Shown here: positions 12,976 to 19,725 of the stretch, one piece after another
Layout: each line of letters opens with the position of its first letter
Numbering within the stretch: the first letter of the stretch is position 1
Made by a program: the position numbers and the translations under genes
Notes under the pieces: model-generated
Database searches by the model: none
The model's input: only the letters and a program-made list of their open reading frames with translations
Told to the model about the DNA's origin: nothing
Assembly (NCBI GenBank): GCA_002360495.1
Contig: DEQO01000161.1
Span: 1-19,725, forward strand
DNA: 19,725 nucleotides
Reading direction: 5' to 3'
Source: Flavobacteriales bacterium UBA3364
GTDB taxonomy: Bacteria > Bacteroidota > Bacteroidia > Flavobacteriales_F > PHOS-HE28

Positions 12976-14362
12976 ACAGGAATTCGACGACCTCCTCCGC
13001 AAGAAACTGGGGGGCGTGAAGCCGCCTGCTCCGCCTACGATGGATTGGAGTGCGATGGCTCGGGCGGCGAAGGGGGGGGCATCGGCGGTCCCATCCACAG
13101 GTAGTTCGCTGCCACTATGGAAGGTCCTGATCGGCGCAGCTGCGGTGGGCGGAGTCGGGTGGTTCGGTTATTCGGCCCTTTCCACCGGTACGGCGGTAGA
13201 AAAGATGGTCGTTGCGGAAACACCTGTCACTACCGCTGAGCACTCACCGGTAGCCGGCGTCCCATCACCGAGGATCGCTGCGGAGGAACCATCGGAAGTG
13301 GTGGCTTCGATCCGGGAGGAAGGAACGCTGCCCACACCATCGAACGTGGAGCGACACCTTGCTGCCGATGGAATGTCGGTCGCACCAACGAAGTTTGCGA
13401 ATGCACAGCGCCGCACACCTGTGAGCACCACCCGCGATGACGTGGTCGATCAGCGGATGACATCACACATTGCTGAATGGCCCTACGGACCATCCGCAGT
13501 AAGTATGCCTGTGGATCCTGCTTCTGACGAGCACACGGGATCCGATCGTACGTCCGCCGATCGCGTTGCTTCCATTCCAAACAAAGAGGCCGCGACAGTG
13601 TTGATGGATCGTTCTGCCAATGGCGTGCAGGCTTCTTCGGATGCCCCCTTCCCCATGGAGGGTCTTGTTCCAGCGGCAGCTCCGTTGCCATTGGTCCCGA
13701 ATGCACCGACCACGGAGCCGCCGACTACAAATGCCTTCCCCCGGTTCGCCGTATCGCCTTGGGTTTCCGTGGCGCGCTCCATGCCCAGCGAAGCACCCGA
13801 GCAGCTGGCCGAGCAGGTGGATCAGCTTGGTGGCCTGGGCGAGTGGGTAGGTACGGCAGGTGTGCGGGTCGAATACGCGCTTATCCCACGGGCCGTATTG
13901 ATCAGTGGTTTGCAATACACCAACAAGGGCCGGTTGCAGGGAACGATCGAGTCTTCACCGGAGGTGAGCACGGATTACGCGGTGAGCGGCGCCTATTGGG
14001 AAGTGCCGATCTCGCTCCGGTATGAATTCCCGCAGGCCGGGAAGTCGTTCTATGCCCGTTCAGGTGTCCTCTTGCAATTCAATGCGCGTGCAGGTTCAGA
14101 CAAAGTGGTGATGCATGATCAGGGCTTGAAGGAAATGAGCACGCTGGCCCTTTCGTCCAGCTCCATGGGTGTTGCCCTTGATCTCGGCGCAGGGGTCCGG
14201 TTCCGTTTGGGCAGGGGCATCGGTCTGTTCGTCGAGCCTTCGTACCAATACTGTCTATCACCCGTCGTGAAGATCGCCACGTTCGATCGGCTGCCCTACA
14301 ACCCGCGTATCCACAGTTTTGGCTTGGGTACGGGCCTCACCTTCCAGATCGGTTCCCGATGA
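12965..14362 (+). CDS. Membrane-anchored, anti-sigma-like protein with C-terminal outer-membrane beta-barrel
   Basis: The protein is 465 aa. Residues 1-48 are cytoplasmic-like and carry the FDDLLRKKLGG...PPAPPTMDW pattern common next to Bacteroidota ECF sigma genes. One membrane segment (about 51-72, LWKVLIGAAAVGGVGWFGYSAL) follows. Residues 75-255 form a long low-complexity Pro/Ala/Ser/Thr-rich linker. About 257-465 form a porin-type barrel: FAVSPWVSVARS, VGTAGVRVEYALIPRAVLISGLQYTNKGRL, YWEVPISLRYEFP, FYARSGVLLQFNARAG, GVALDLGAGVRFRLG, GLFVEPSYQY, HSFGLGTGLTFQIG. It would thus span the inner membrane, periplasm and outer membrane. Family knowledge: this is a frequent neighbour of ECF sigma factors in the phylum. 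Whether it restrains the sigma factor is inferred from position only. Confidence 0.8.
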   Translation: MAAEQEFDDLLRKKLGGVKPPAPPTMDWSAMARAAKGGASAVPSTGSSLPLWKVLIGAAAVGGVGWFGYSALSTGTAVEKMVVAETPVTTAEHSPVAGVPSPRIAAEEPSEVVASIREEGTLPTPSNVERHLAADGMSVAPTKFANAQRRTPVSTTRDDVVDQRMTSHIAEWPYGPSAVSMPVDPASDEHTGSDRTSADRVASIPNKEAATVLMDRSANGVQASSDAPFPMEGLVPAAAPLPLVPNAPTTEPPTTNAFPRFAVSPWVSVARSMPSEAPEQLAEQVDQLGGLGEWVGTAGVRVEYALIPRAVLISGLQYTNKGRLQGTIESSPEVSTDYAVSGAYWEVPISLRYEFPQAGKSFYARSGVLLQFNARAGSDKVVMHDQGLKEMSTLALSSSSMGVALDLGAGVRFRLGRGIGLFVEPSYQYCLSPVVKIATFDRLPYNPRIHSFGLGTGLTFQIGSR

Positions 14363-14772
14363 TGCGTGTTCGTTCACTGTCCATTCTTTTCTTGATCGGA
14401 GTCGCTGCGATATCCTCTTGCAACAAGGACGAACTCACCGTGGTTAGCACGGCCACCGGTACGAACACCTGCGACAAGCACATCGTGGACCTGAATGTGG
14501 ACAGCCTTTTCAGCGACCCGCCACCGCAGCCCTGGCAATCGGACATGGAGATCGAGGTGTGCGCGTGCGATACCCTGGTACTCCGACCCGTGAATATTCC
14601 TTCCCAGTACGAATTTGAACACTGGAGGATCGATCAAGGCGGAAAAGAGATCCAGCACGATGAACTGGTGCTTGATTCCATCACCGTCAGTTCGGCCCTA
14701 ACCCTGAAGTTCGACCATGGGCCAGGTCATCCGAACCTGCGCATCGACGTGTTCTTTGCCCCTTGTGAGTAG
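14359..14772 (+). CDS. Small lipoprotein of the sigma-factor operon
   Basis: The protein is 137 aa. It has a lipoprotein signal peptide with lipobox I18-S-S-C21 (GVAAISSCNKDE). The start overlaps the barrel gene stop by ATGA (a second ATG follows at 14362), so it is translated with it. The mature part is about 117 residues, with four further cysteines (NTC-DKH, EVC-AC-D, APC-E), suggesting disulfides in the periplasm or at the surface. The C-terminal half (VLRPVNIPSQYEFEHWRID, ALTLKFDHGPGHPNLRIDVFF) looks like a small beta-sandwich. No family is recognised. A partner of the barrel protein or an output of the same regulon is plausible. The 76-bp gap to the convergent regulator gene holds only short weak hairpins. 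Confidence 0.78.
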   Translation: MMRVRSLSILFLIGVAAISSCNKDELTVVSTATGTNTCDKHIVDLNVDSLFSDPPPQPWQSDMEIEVCACDTLVLRPVNIPSQYEFEHWRIDQGGKEIQHDELVLDSITVSSALTLKFDHGPGHPNLRIDVFFAPCE

Positions 14773-14848
14773 GCAGCGCGGGAAGCAGGTCTGGCGCTTT
14801 GCGCTGCGCAGATCCCTCCGGCTGCACACCTTCGTGAAGGAGTGGAGG

Positions 14849-15652
14849 TCAGTTGCGGCCCAATCGCGCCAGCACGCTGGTCATGTAGGTCTCCCCAATG
14901 GGGATCAAGCGCTTGTCGTTCTCCAGGATGATGTCCGGCACCTGTACCGACGCGATCCTGTCGATCCGCACGATGTAGGAGCGGTGTACGCGCATGAACT
15001 CGTCCATGGGCAGGCGCAACTCAATGTTCCGCAAGGTGGTGTTCGCGATCAAACGGTCGTCCTTGATATGGAGTGCCACATGATCGCGCAGCGATTCGAT
15101 GAAACGAATATCGCGCAGGTGCAACCGGATATGGCGCCCGCGTTGTTTCAGGAAGAAGGGTTGTACTTGACCGGTCGCTGCACGCCGATGAAGCGTGTCC
15201 CGTTCACGAACCACCTCGGCCTGGCGCGCGTGTTTGTACAAGGCCATCTGGATCGCCGCATGCACGTCGATCACCTTCAGTGGCTTGATGATCATGCCGT
15301 AAGGTTGTACCACCCGGGCGCGATTGATCAGCAATTCGTCCGTGAAGGCCGTGAGGAAAATCACGGGTACTTCGAAACGCGACTGGATGATCTGTGCAGC
15401 ATCTACGCTGTTCAAGGCGCCGCTCGACATCATGTCCATCAACACGATATCGGGCCGCACCGCGCCGATCATCCGTATCGCTTCCTCGCCCTCGCCTACA
15501 TGACCCGAAACAATATGCCCAAGGCCCTCGAGCAGGTTGGCAATGTCCGTTCGTGCACTGTCACTGTCGCCGACGATGAAGATCCGTGCGGCCGTTGTTG
15601 CAGGTGCGGCATCGATAGGCTGCCGATGGGCGATGCTGGTCAGTGCATGCAT
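14849..15652 (-). CDS. LytTR-family response regulator
   Basis: The protein is 267 aa from the ATG at 15652. In-frame ATGs at 15721 and 15772 would add 23 or 40 residues without domain content, and the true start is uncertain. The receiver domain (about 22-140) has IFIVGDSDSAR (D29 acidic, though Gly precedes it where most have an acidic residue), phospho-acceptor D73 in PDIVLMDMM, T101 in VPVIFLTAF and K123 in GMIIKPL. The LytTR DNA-binding domain covers 163-265: FFLKQRGRHIRLHLRDIRFIES, DRLIANTTLRNIELRLP, FMRVHRSYIVRIDRIASV, IPIGETYMTSVLARL. Family knowledge: it is usually paired with a membrane histidine kinase, and none is in the window. It lies downstream of the oxidoreductase gene on the same strand. 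Confidence 0.92.
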   Translation of the reverse strand: MHALTSIAHRQPIDAAPATTAARIFIVGDSDSARTDIANLLEGLGHIVSGHVGEGEEAIRMIGAVRPDIVLMDMMSSGALNSVDAAQIIQSRFEVPVIFLTAFTDELLINRARVVQPYGMIIKPLKVIDVHAAIQMALYKHARQAEVVRERDTLHRRAATGQVQPFFLKQRGRHIRLHLRDIRFIESLRDHVALHIKDDRLIANTTLRNIELRLPMDEFMRVHRSYIVRIDRIASVQVPDIILENDKRLIPIGETYMTSVLARLGRN

Positions 15653-15843
15653 GGGTTCGTCGGGCGGTCGGTCTGTCGATCCATTCTTTTCCTCTTGTTC
15701 ATTGGAAGCGTATCGGACCATGAACGGCGTACGGAAAGGATGGGTTGAACAACGTGCTGCATAGAAGGACAAGCGACCCGTTCGGAGGTTGCGCGATGCT
15801 CACAGATCATCGACGACCACCGCTTTCAAGTCGATGGACCAGC

Positions 15844-16980
15844 TTATTGAAGGGGTCGGTCAGCGACCATCCCGGCGGCTTTTCTCGCCACCCGTATCCC
15901 GATCGCGACGCCCATACCCCCCATGCGCACGGCCACGGTAACACGTGGCGAGACGCGCTCGATGATCGGCGTCTTACTGCCACCCATGCCCATGATGCCG
16001 CTCCAATGGCGTACGATGGTGAAAGGCGTACGAGGCAGTATCATATCGTGTAGTAAGCACTCCAGTGCGTCCTGGATCCCGGGTGTAGTGGCGTCGGCCG
16101 TGGTGGTCTCACCAACGATGTCGATGTTGCGGCCACCGCCGAGCAGCACACCACCGGCATGGTCGCGGAAGTAATAGAAGCCCTCGTCGTAGTGGAACGT
16201 GCCTTTCAATTTCAGCCCGGGGATGGGGGCGGTCATCAGCACCTGGCCACGGGCTGGAGTGACATCGATCGTAGGGATCAATTCCTTCGCGTAGCCGTTC
16301 GTTGCGAGGACCACTTGCGCGGCATTCAGGATATCACCGTCCTTCAGCGCGATGGTCACCTGCATGGGGCTATCCTCGAACCGCAGGACTTCGGCGTTGG
16401 GCCGAAGGAAGACGCCTTCGGCAAGGGTCTTGCGCAGCAGCACGCTCATCATCAGCCCGCTGTCCAAGGGGCCCTCCAGGCTGGTGCGTACCAAGTGGTC
16501 CATACCGGCCAGCCCGAACCGCGCAATGGAGCGGTCTTCCCAATGGAACACGGGCATCTTGAAGATCGGCCGCAGCAGGTCGTTCAGCGCATCGAACCCA
16601 TTGGCGACCCGGGTGTACAGCGGATCATGCGCGGCGTAGACCTCATGTCCTCCGGTAGCCTCGAAGCCAATGGCCGCATCGCCCAGTTCCTTGCGCAATT
16701 CCAGCAGGCCGAGCCAGCGGTTCTCCACGCGGGCCAGCATGGCGTCGGCACCTTCCTTGTCCAGGTCGGCGAGCAATTCGCTCGGACTTCCGAAGCAGGC
16801 GAAGCCGGCATTTTTCACACTTGCACCGCTCGGGAAAGGTCCGCGTTCCAAGACCAGCACATGGTGGTTGGGGTGCGCTCGTTTGTAGAAAAGGGCCGTG
16901 AACAAGCCCACGATCCCGGCTCCGATCACGACCAGGTCCGGCGTGCGGTGGAATTGGCGGGATTCCCAAATGCTCTGCAT
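15844..16980 (-). CDS. FAD-dependent oxidoreductase, DAO (amino-acid oxidase) family
   Basis: The protein is 378 aa. A Rossmann start at residues 15-46 has GxGxxG as VVIGAGIVGLFTALFYKR and the ribose-binding acidic residue in VLVLERG (E45). SGASVKNAGFACFGSPSEL (51-69) is the second FAD-contact block typical of glycine/sarcosine oxidase-like enzymes. QVVLATNGYAKELIP and PARGQVLMTAPIPGL form the mid-region, YYFRDHAGGVLLGGGRN the substrate-domain strand, and HWSGIMGMGGSKTPIIER...MGGMGVAIGIRVARKAA the C-terminal FAD closure. It is probably cytoplasmic, oxidising an amine or amino acid. The substrate cannot be told from sequence; ThiO-like glycine oxidase and gamma-glutamylputrescine oxidase-like enzymes are relatives. 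It is divergent from the repeat-protein gene, with about 65 bases between the earliest start codons. Confidence 0.88.
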   Translation of the reverse strand: MQSIWESRQFHRTPDLVVIGAGIVGLFTALFYKRAHPNHHVLVLERGPFPSGASVKNAGFACFGSPSELLADLDKEGADAMLARVENRWLGLLELRKELGDAAIGFEATGGHEVYAAHDPLYTRVANGFDALNDLLRPIFKMPVFHWEDRSIARFGLAGMDHLVRTSLEGPLDSGLMMSVLLRKTLAEGVFLRPNAEVLRFEDSPMQVTIALKDGDILNAAQVVLATNGYAKELIPTIDVTPARGQVLMTAPIPGLKLKGTFHYDEGFYYFRDHAGGVLLGGGRNIDIVGETTTADATTPGIQDALECLLHDMILPRTPFTIVRHWSGIMGMGGSKTPIIERVSPRVTVAVRMGGMGVAIGIRVARKAAGMVADRPLQ

Positions 16981-17075
16981 ACGAAATGTGCGTCACGGGC
17001 ATGTTCCCGATCGGGCTCCCAAAGATGTCGTAAATTGCCGCGTTGATGAACCTCCTGCAAGACGTTCTCTTTTCC

Positions 17076-19725
17076 ATGGGATCCAAGCGAATAGCCCTGG
17101 CACGATGGTGCTGGACCCTGCTGCTGTCGGCGATCCTCACCACCGGCAGTGCCCAAGTGGACAATGTGCTCATCTACGGTACCGTGAAGGACCTCACCAG
17201 TTCCAAGAAGTTGGAAGGGGTCACCGTAACGGTTTTCAAGAACGGTGCGAAGCTGATCGATGTCCCGACCAACGCCAGCGGCAAGTACGAGGTGAACCTG
17301 GACTATGGGTCGGATTACAAGATCCTGGTGGCGAAGAGCGGGTTCGTGGGGAAGAACATCACCATCGACACGCGCAACATCCCGGAAGAGGAGCGGCAGG
17401 GGGGACACGGTATGAACATCGACTTCTCGATGCTCACCGACCTGCCGGGCATAGACTATTCCATCCTGAACGAACCGTTCGGCAAAGCGTCCTACGCGGC
17501 GGGCACCTTCGCGTGGGACATCGAGTACACCAACAAGATGCGTGACGCCCAGGCCCGCCTGATGCGTGAGTACGAGGAGAAGCGCAAACGCGAAGGCGAT
17601 GCCGAGGCGCAGTTCGCCAAGTTGATGCAGGCTGGTACCACGGCGATGACCGCATCCGACTTCAAGAAAGCGGTGGACAGTTTCAGCGAGGCGCTGACCT
17701 TGAAGCCGAACGACCCCGTGGCCACAGCGAAGTTGAGCGATGCCAAGATGCGCTTGGAAGGGCAGGACGCGGAGAAGAAGGAAGCGGAGAAGTATGCGGC
17801 ACTGATCAAGGAAGCGGACGGCCTCTTCAACAAGAAGGACTATGCCGGGGCGAAGACGAAGTACAGCGCGGCCATCGACGTGAAGGACAGCGAGCCCTAT
17901 CCAAAACAGAAAGTGAAGGAGATCGAGGCCATCCTTGCGGACCTTGAGAAAAAGAACGAGGAGGAGAAGAAGGCGAAGGAGTTGCAGGAAAAATACCAGG
18001 CGGCGATCGCTGCGGCCGACGCGGCCTTCAAATCGGACAGTTGGGACCAGGCCACGGCGAAATACACCGAGGCCAGCGGCTTGAAGCCCGAAGAGAAGTA
18101 CCCCAAGGACCAACTGGCCTTGGTCGCCACGAAAAAGGCGGAAGCGGAGAAGAAGGCGGAGGAAGAGCGCAAGTCGAAGGAATTGGAGGCGAACTACAAA
18201 GCGGCGATCACGGCGGCGGATGCGGCGTTCAAGAGCAGCAATTGGGATGCAGCCACGGAGAAGTACACCGAGGCCGGTGGCCTGAAGCCAGAGGAAAAGT
18301 ACCCCAAGGACCAACTCGCTGCGATACTTGTCAAAAAGGATGAGGCGGCGAAAAAGGCCGAGGAGGAGCGCAAGGCCAAGGAATTGCAGGAACAGTACCA
18401 AGCGGCGATCGCTGCTGCGGACGCTTCCTTCCGAAGTGCGGAATATGATGCGGCCGTGACCAAGTACACCGAAGCCAGCGGCCTGAAGCCGGACGAGAAA
18501 TATCCGAAGGACCAGTTGGCAGCCATCGCGAAGAAGCGTGAGGAACTGGACAAGAAGGCCGAGGAAGAGCGCAAGGCGAAGGAACTGGACGAAAGCTATA
18601 AGGCGGCCATTGCCGAGGCGGATGCCGCGTTCGGCAAGAAGGATTGGGATGCAGCCACGACGAAATACACCGAGGCCGGTGGCCTGAAACCGCAGGAGAA
18701 GTACCCCAAGGACCAACTCGCTGCCATCACTGCCGCCAAGGCCGCTGAGGAGAAAGCCGCTGATGCCGAGCGCAAGCAGAAGGAACTGGACGAGAAGTAC
18801 AACGCAGCCATCGCTTCGGCGGACGAAGCCTTCGGCAAACAGGACTGGGACGCGGCTACGGCGAAGTACACCGAGGCAGGCGGCTTGAAGCCAGCGGAGA
18901 AATATCCCAAGGACCAACTTGCGGCGATCACCGCGCGCAAGGCGGAGGCGCAAGCGAAGAAGGAACAGGACGAGCTTGACGCGAAGTACCAGGCGGCCAT
19001 CGAAGCGGCGGATGCGGCGTTCGACAAGAAGGACTATGCGCAGGCCAAACCGAAATACATGGAAGCCTCCGGCTTGAAGCCTGCGGAGAAGTATCCCAAG
19101 GACCGCATTGCGGCAGTCGATGAGCTGATGGCGGAAGCCGCGCGGAAGGCGGAAGAGGAGCGCAAGGCCGCTGAACTGGATGCCCGTTATGCAGACCTGA
19201 TCAAGAGCGCTGACAAGTCGTTCGACGCCAAGAAGCTGTCGGAAGCACTGAACGACTACAAAGATGCCTTGGGCCTGAAACCGGGAGAGACCCATCCGAA
19301 GGAACGCATCGCGGCCATCGAAAAGGACCTGGATGCGGCTGCGCAGGCCAAGGCTGAAGAGGAGCGCTTGCTGCGCGAACAACAGGACAAGGACAAGCGG
19401 TACAGCGAACTCGTTGCATCAGCGGACAAGGCCTTCACAGCGAAGAACTATGACCAGGCACGGACGGACTACAGCGCCGCCTCCGGTGTGAAACCGGAAG
19501 AGCAACATCCGAAGGATCGCCTGGCCGAGATCGAGCGCTTATTGGGAGAGGCCGCGAAGGAAGCGGAGGAAGCGCGGTTGGCAGCGGAACGTGATGCTGC
19601 CGAAAAGGCACGCAAGGCCGAGGAGGATCGTCTGGCAGCTGAAAAGGCCGCAGCGGAGAAGGCGCTCCTGGAGGAGGAGGAACGGCGCAAACGCGCCGCG
19701 GCTGAAGGCATCGAAGCCAATTACC
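17076..19725 (+). CDS. Large envelope protein: regulatory-like Ig domain plus 67-residue TPR-like repeats (partial)
   Basis: The frame is open from 17046 to the window end. The ATG at 17076 is preferred because it starts a clean signal peptide (MGSKRIALARWCWTLLLS, ending TTGSAQ); the ATG at 17046 adds ten residues. A CarboxypepD_reg-like beta-sandwich follows (VLIYGTVKDLTSSKKLEGVTV...NASGKYEVNLDYGSDYKILVAKSGFVG). After a helical linker (about 135-190) there is a TPR-like unit (FKKAVDSFSEALTLKPNDP), then at least nine tandem repeats of mostly 67 residues. Repeats read YxAAIAAADAAF-x-W/YDxAxxKYTEAxGLKPxEKYPKDQLAAI, joined by charged KKAEEERKAKELxE helices. The C-terminus is missing, so any OmpA-like or anchor domain is unseen. 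Likely role: an elongated periplasmic or envelope scaffold; the specific function is unknown. A long antisense frame here is a by-product of the repeats. Confidence 0.85.
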   Translation, partial: MGSKRIALARWCWTLLLSAILTTGSAQVDNVLIYGTVKDLTSSKKLEGVTVTVFKNGAKLIDVPTNASGKYEVNLDYGSDYKILVAKSGFVGKNITIDTRNIPEEERQGGHGMNIDFSMLTDLPGIDYSILNEPFGKASYAAGTFAWDIEYTNKMRDAQARLMREYEEKRKREGDAEAQFAKLMQAGTTAMTASDFKKAVDSFSEALTLKPNDPVATAKLSDAKMRLEGQDAEKKEAEKYAALIKEADGLFNKKDYAGAKTKYSAAIDVKDSEPYPKQKVKEIEAILADLEKKNEEEKKAKELQEKYQAAIAAADAAFKSDSWDQATAKYTEASGLKPEEKYPKDQLALVATKKAEAEKKAEEERKSKELEANYKAAITAADAAFKSSNWDAATEKYTEAGGLKPEEKYPKDQLAAILVKKDEAAKKAEEERKAKELQEQYQAAIAAADASFRSAEYDAAVTKYTEASGLKPDEKYPKDQLAAIAKKREELDKKAEEERKAKELDESYKAAIAEADAAFGKKDWDAATTKYTEAGGLKPQEKYPKDQLAAITAAKAAEEKAADAERKQKELDEKYNAAIASADEAFGKQDWDAATAKYTEAGGLKPAEKYPKDQLAAITARKAEAQAKKEQDELDAKYQAAIEAADAAFDKKDYAQAKPKYMEASGLKPAEKYPKDRIAAVDELMAEAARKAEEERKAAELDARYADLIKSADKSFDAKKLSEALNDYKDALGLKPGETHPKERIAAIEKDLDAAAQAKAEEERLLREQQDKDKRYSELVASADKAFTAKNYDQARTDYSAASGVKPEEQHPKDRLAEIERLLGEAAKEAEEARLAAERDAAEKARKAEEDRLAAEKAAAEKALLEEEERRKRAAAEGIEANY
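17790..19640 (+). repeat. Tandem 201-bp coding repeats
   Basis: Repeat units start at 17790, 17991, 18192, 18393, 18594 and 18795, each exactly 201 bp (67 codons) apart. Later units start at 18984 (after a 189-bp unit), 19185 and 19398 (after a 213-bp unit). Spacing varies only in the charged linker, while the TPR-like half keeps its length. The inner units (from 17991) are most alike, and the outer units at 17790, 19185 and 19398 are more diverged. Confidence 0.9.

Noticed and set aside
14717..15748. A 343-codon plus-strand frame across the response regulator
   Set aside because: It is antisense to a gene with complete receiver and LytTR domains. Its His/Asp/Gln-rich composition is that of a shadow.
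16159..17046. A 295-codon plus-strand frame across the oxidoreductase
   Set aside because: It is antisense to a gene with an intact FAD-binding motif and family blocks, and has no protein features of its own.
16926..19382. An 818-codon open frame on the minus strand, the longest closed frame in the window
   Set aside because: It is antisense to the repeat protein and its regular Leu/Arg/Gly-rich repeats mirror the 201-bp coding repeats. The plus-strand frame has a signal peptide and recognisable domains. The frame also runs into the oxidoreductase start.
17790..19640. Regular repeats as a CRISPR-like or satellite DNA array
   Set aside because: The period is a multiple of three, the frame is open throughout and conservation follows amino acids rather than bases, so these are protein repeats.

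Overview
The window looks like a chromosomal segment of a fairly GC-rich member of the Bacteroidota, most likely Flavobacteriales-like. The evidence is a T9SS C-terminal sorting domain, TAnnTTTG promoter boxes instead of the classical -10, almost no Shine-Dalgarno sequences, and Bacteroidota-type families (a LytTR response regulator, an ECF sigma gene followed by a membrane/beta-barrel gene, DUF3987, DUF6371 and an Arm/SAM-like/core tyrosine recombinase).

Layout. (1) 1-2611: the 5' end of a leftward hypothetical gene, an outer-membrane barrel protein, then a cobalamin riboswitch that leads directly into a secreted beta-propeller with a T9SS sorting tail. This is best read as a BtuG-like surface vitamin B12 capture protein. 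(2) 2669-2740: a tRNA-Thr(CGT) gene whose 3' half is repeated at 11589-11633. The two copies bound an integrative element of exactly 8,891 bp. (3) 2743-11588: the element. All its genes point left. In transcription order they are: tyrosine integrase, a 551-aa protein of unknown function, an excisionase-like HTH protein, a DUF3987 primase/helicase-like ATPase, a 240-bp non-coding gap with a dense GGCGG repeat array (a candidate replication origin), a DUF6371 zinc-finger/toprim-like protein, three small or medium coupled proteins, and a cargo lipoprotein. I see no relaxase, capsid, portal or large terminase, so the element resembles a phage satellite or a minimal integrative element that depends on a helper. 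(4) 11636-11661: the chromosomal terminator of the original tRNA, now cut off from the tRNA by the element. (5) 11816-14772: a small unknown gene and a tightly overlapping ECF sigma / membrane-plus-barrel / lipoprotein operon. (6) 14849-16980: a leftward LytTR response regulator and an FAD-dependent oxidoreductase. (7) 17076 to the window end: the start of a large envelope protein built of 67-residue repeats.

How it works together. The integrase with the HTH protein would control integration and excision at tRNA-Thr. DUF3987 and DUF6371 with the repeat array look like a replication module. The restored tRNA carries the element's own version of the 3' end, recognisable by one base (G at 2736 versus A at 11627), and a terminator supplied by the element. 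The unknown 551-aa gene, three nucleotides behind the integrase, is the least explained part of the window and the best candidate for a new function. All assignments rest on reading the sequence; no database search was run.
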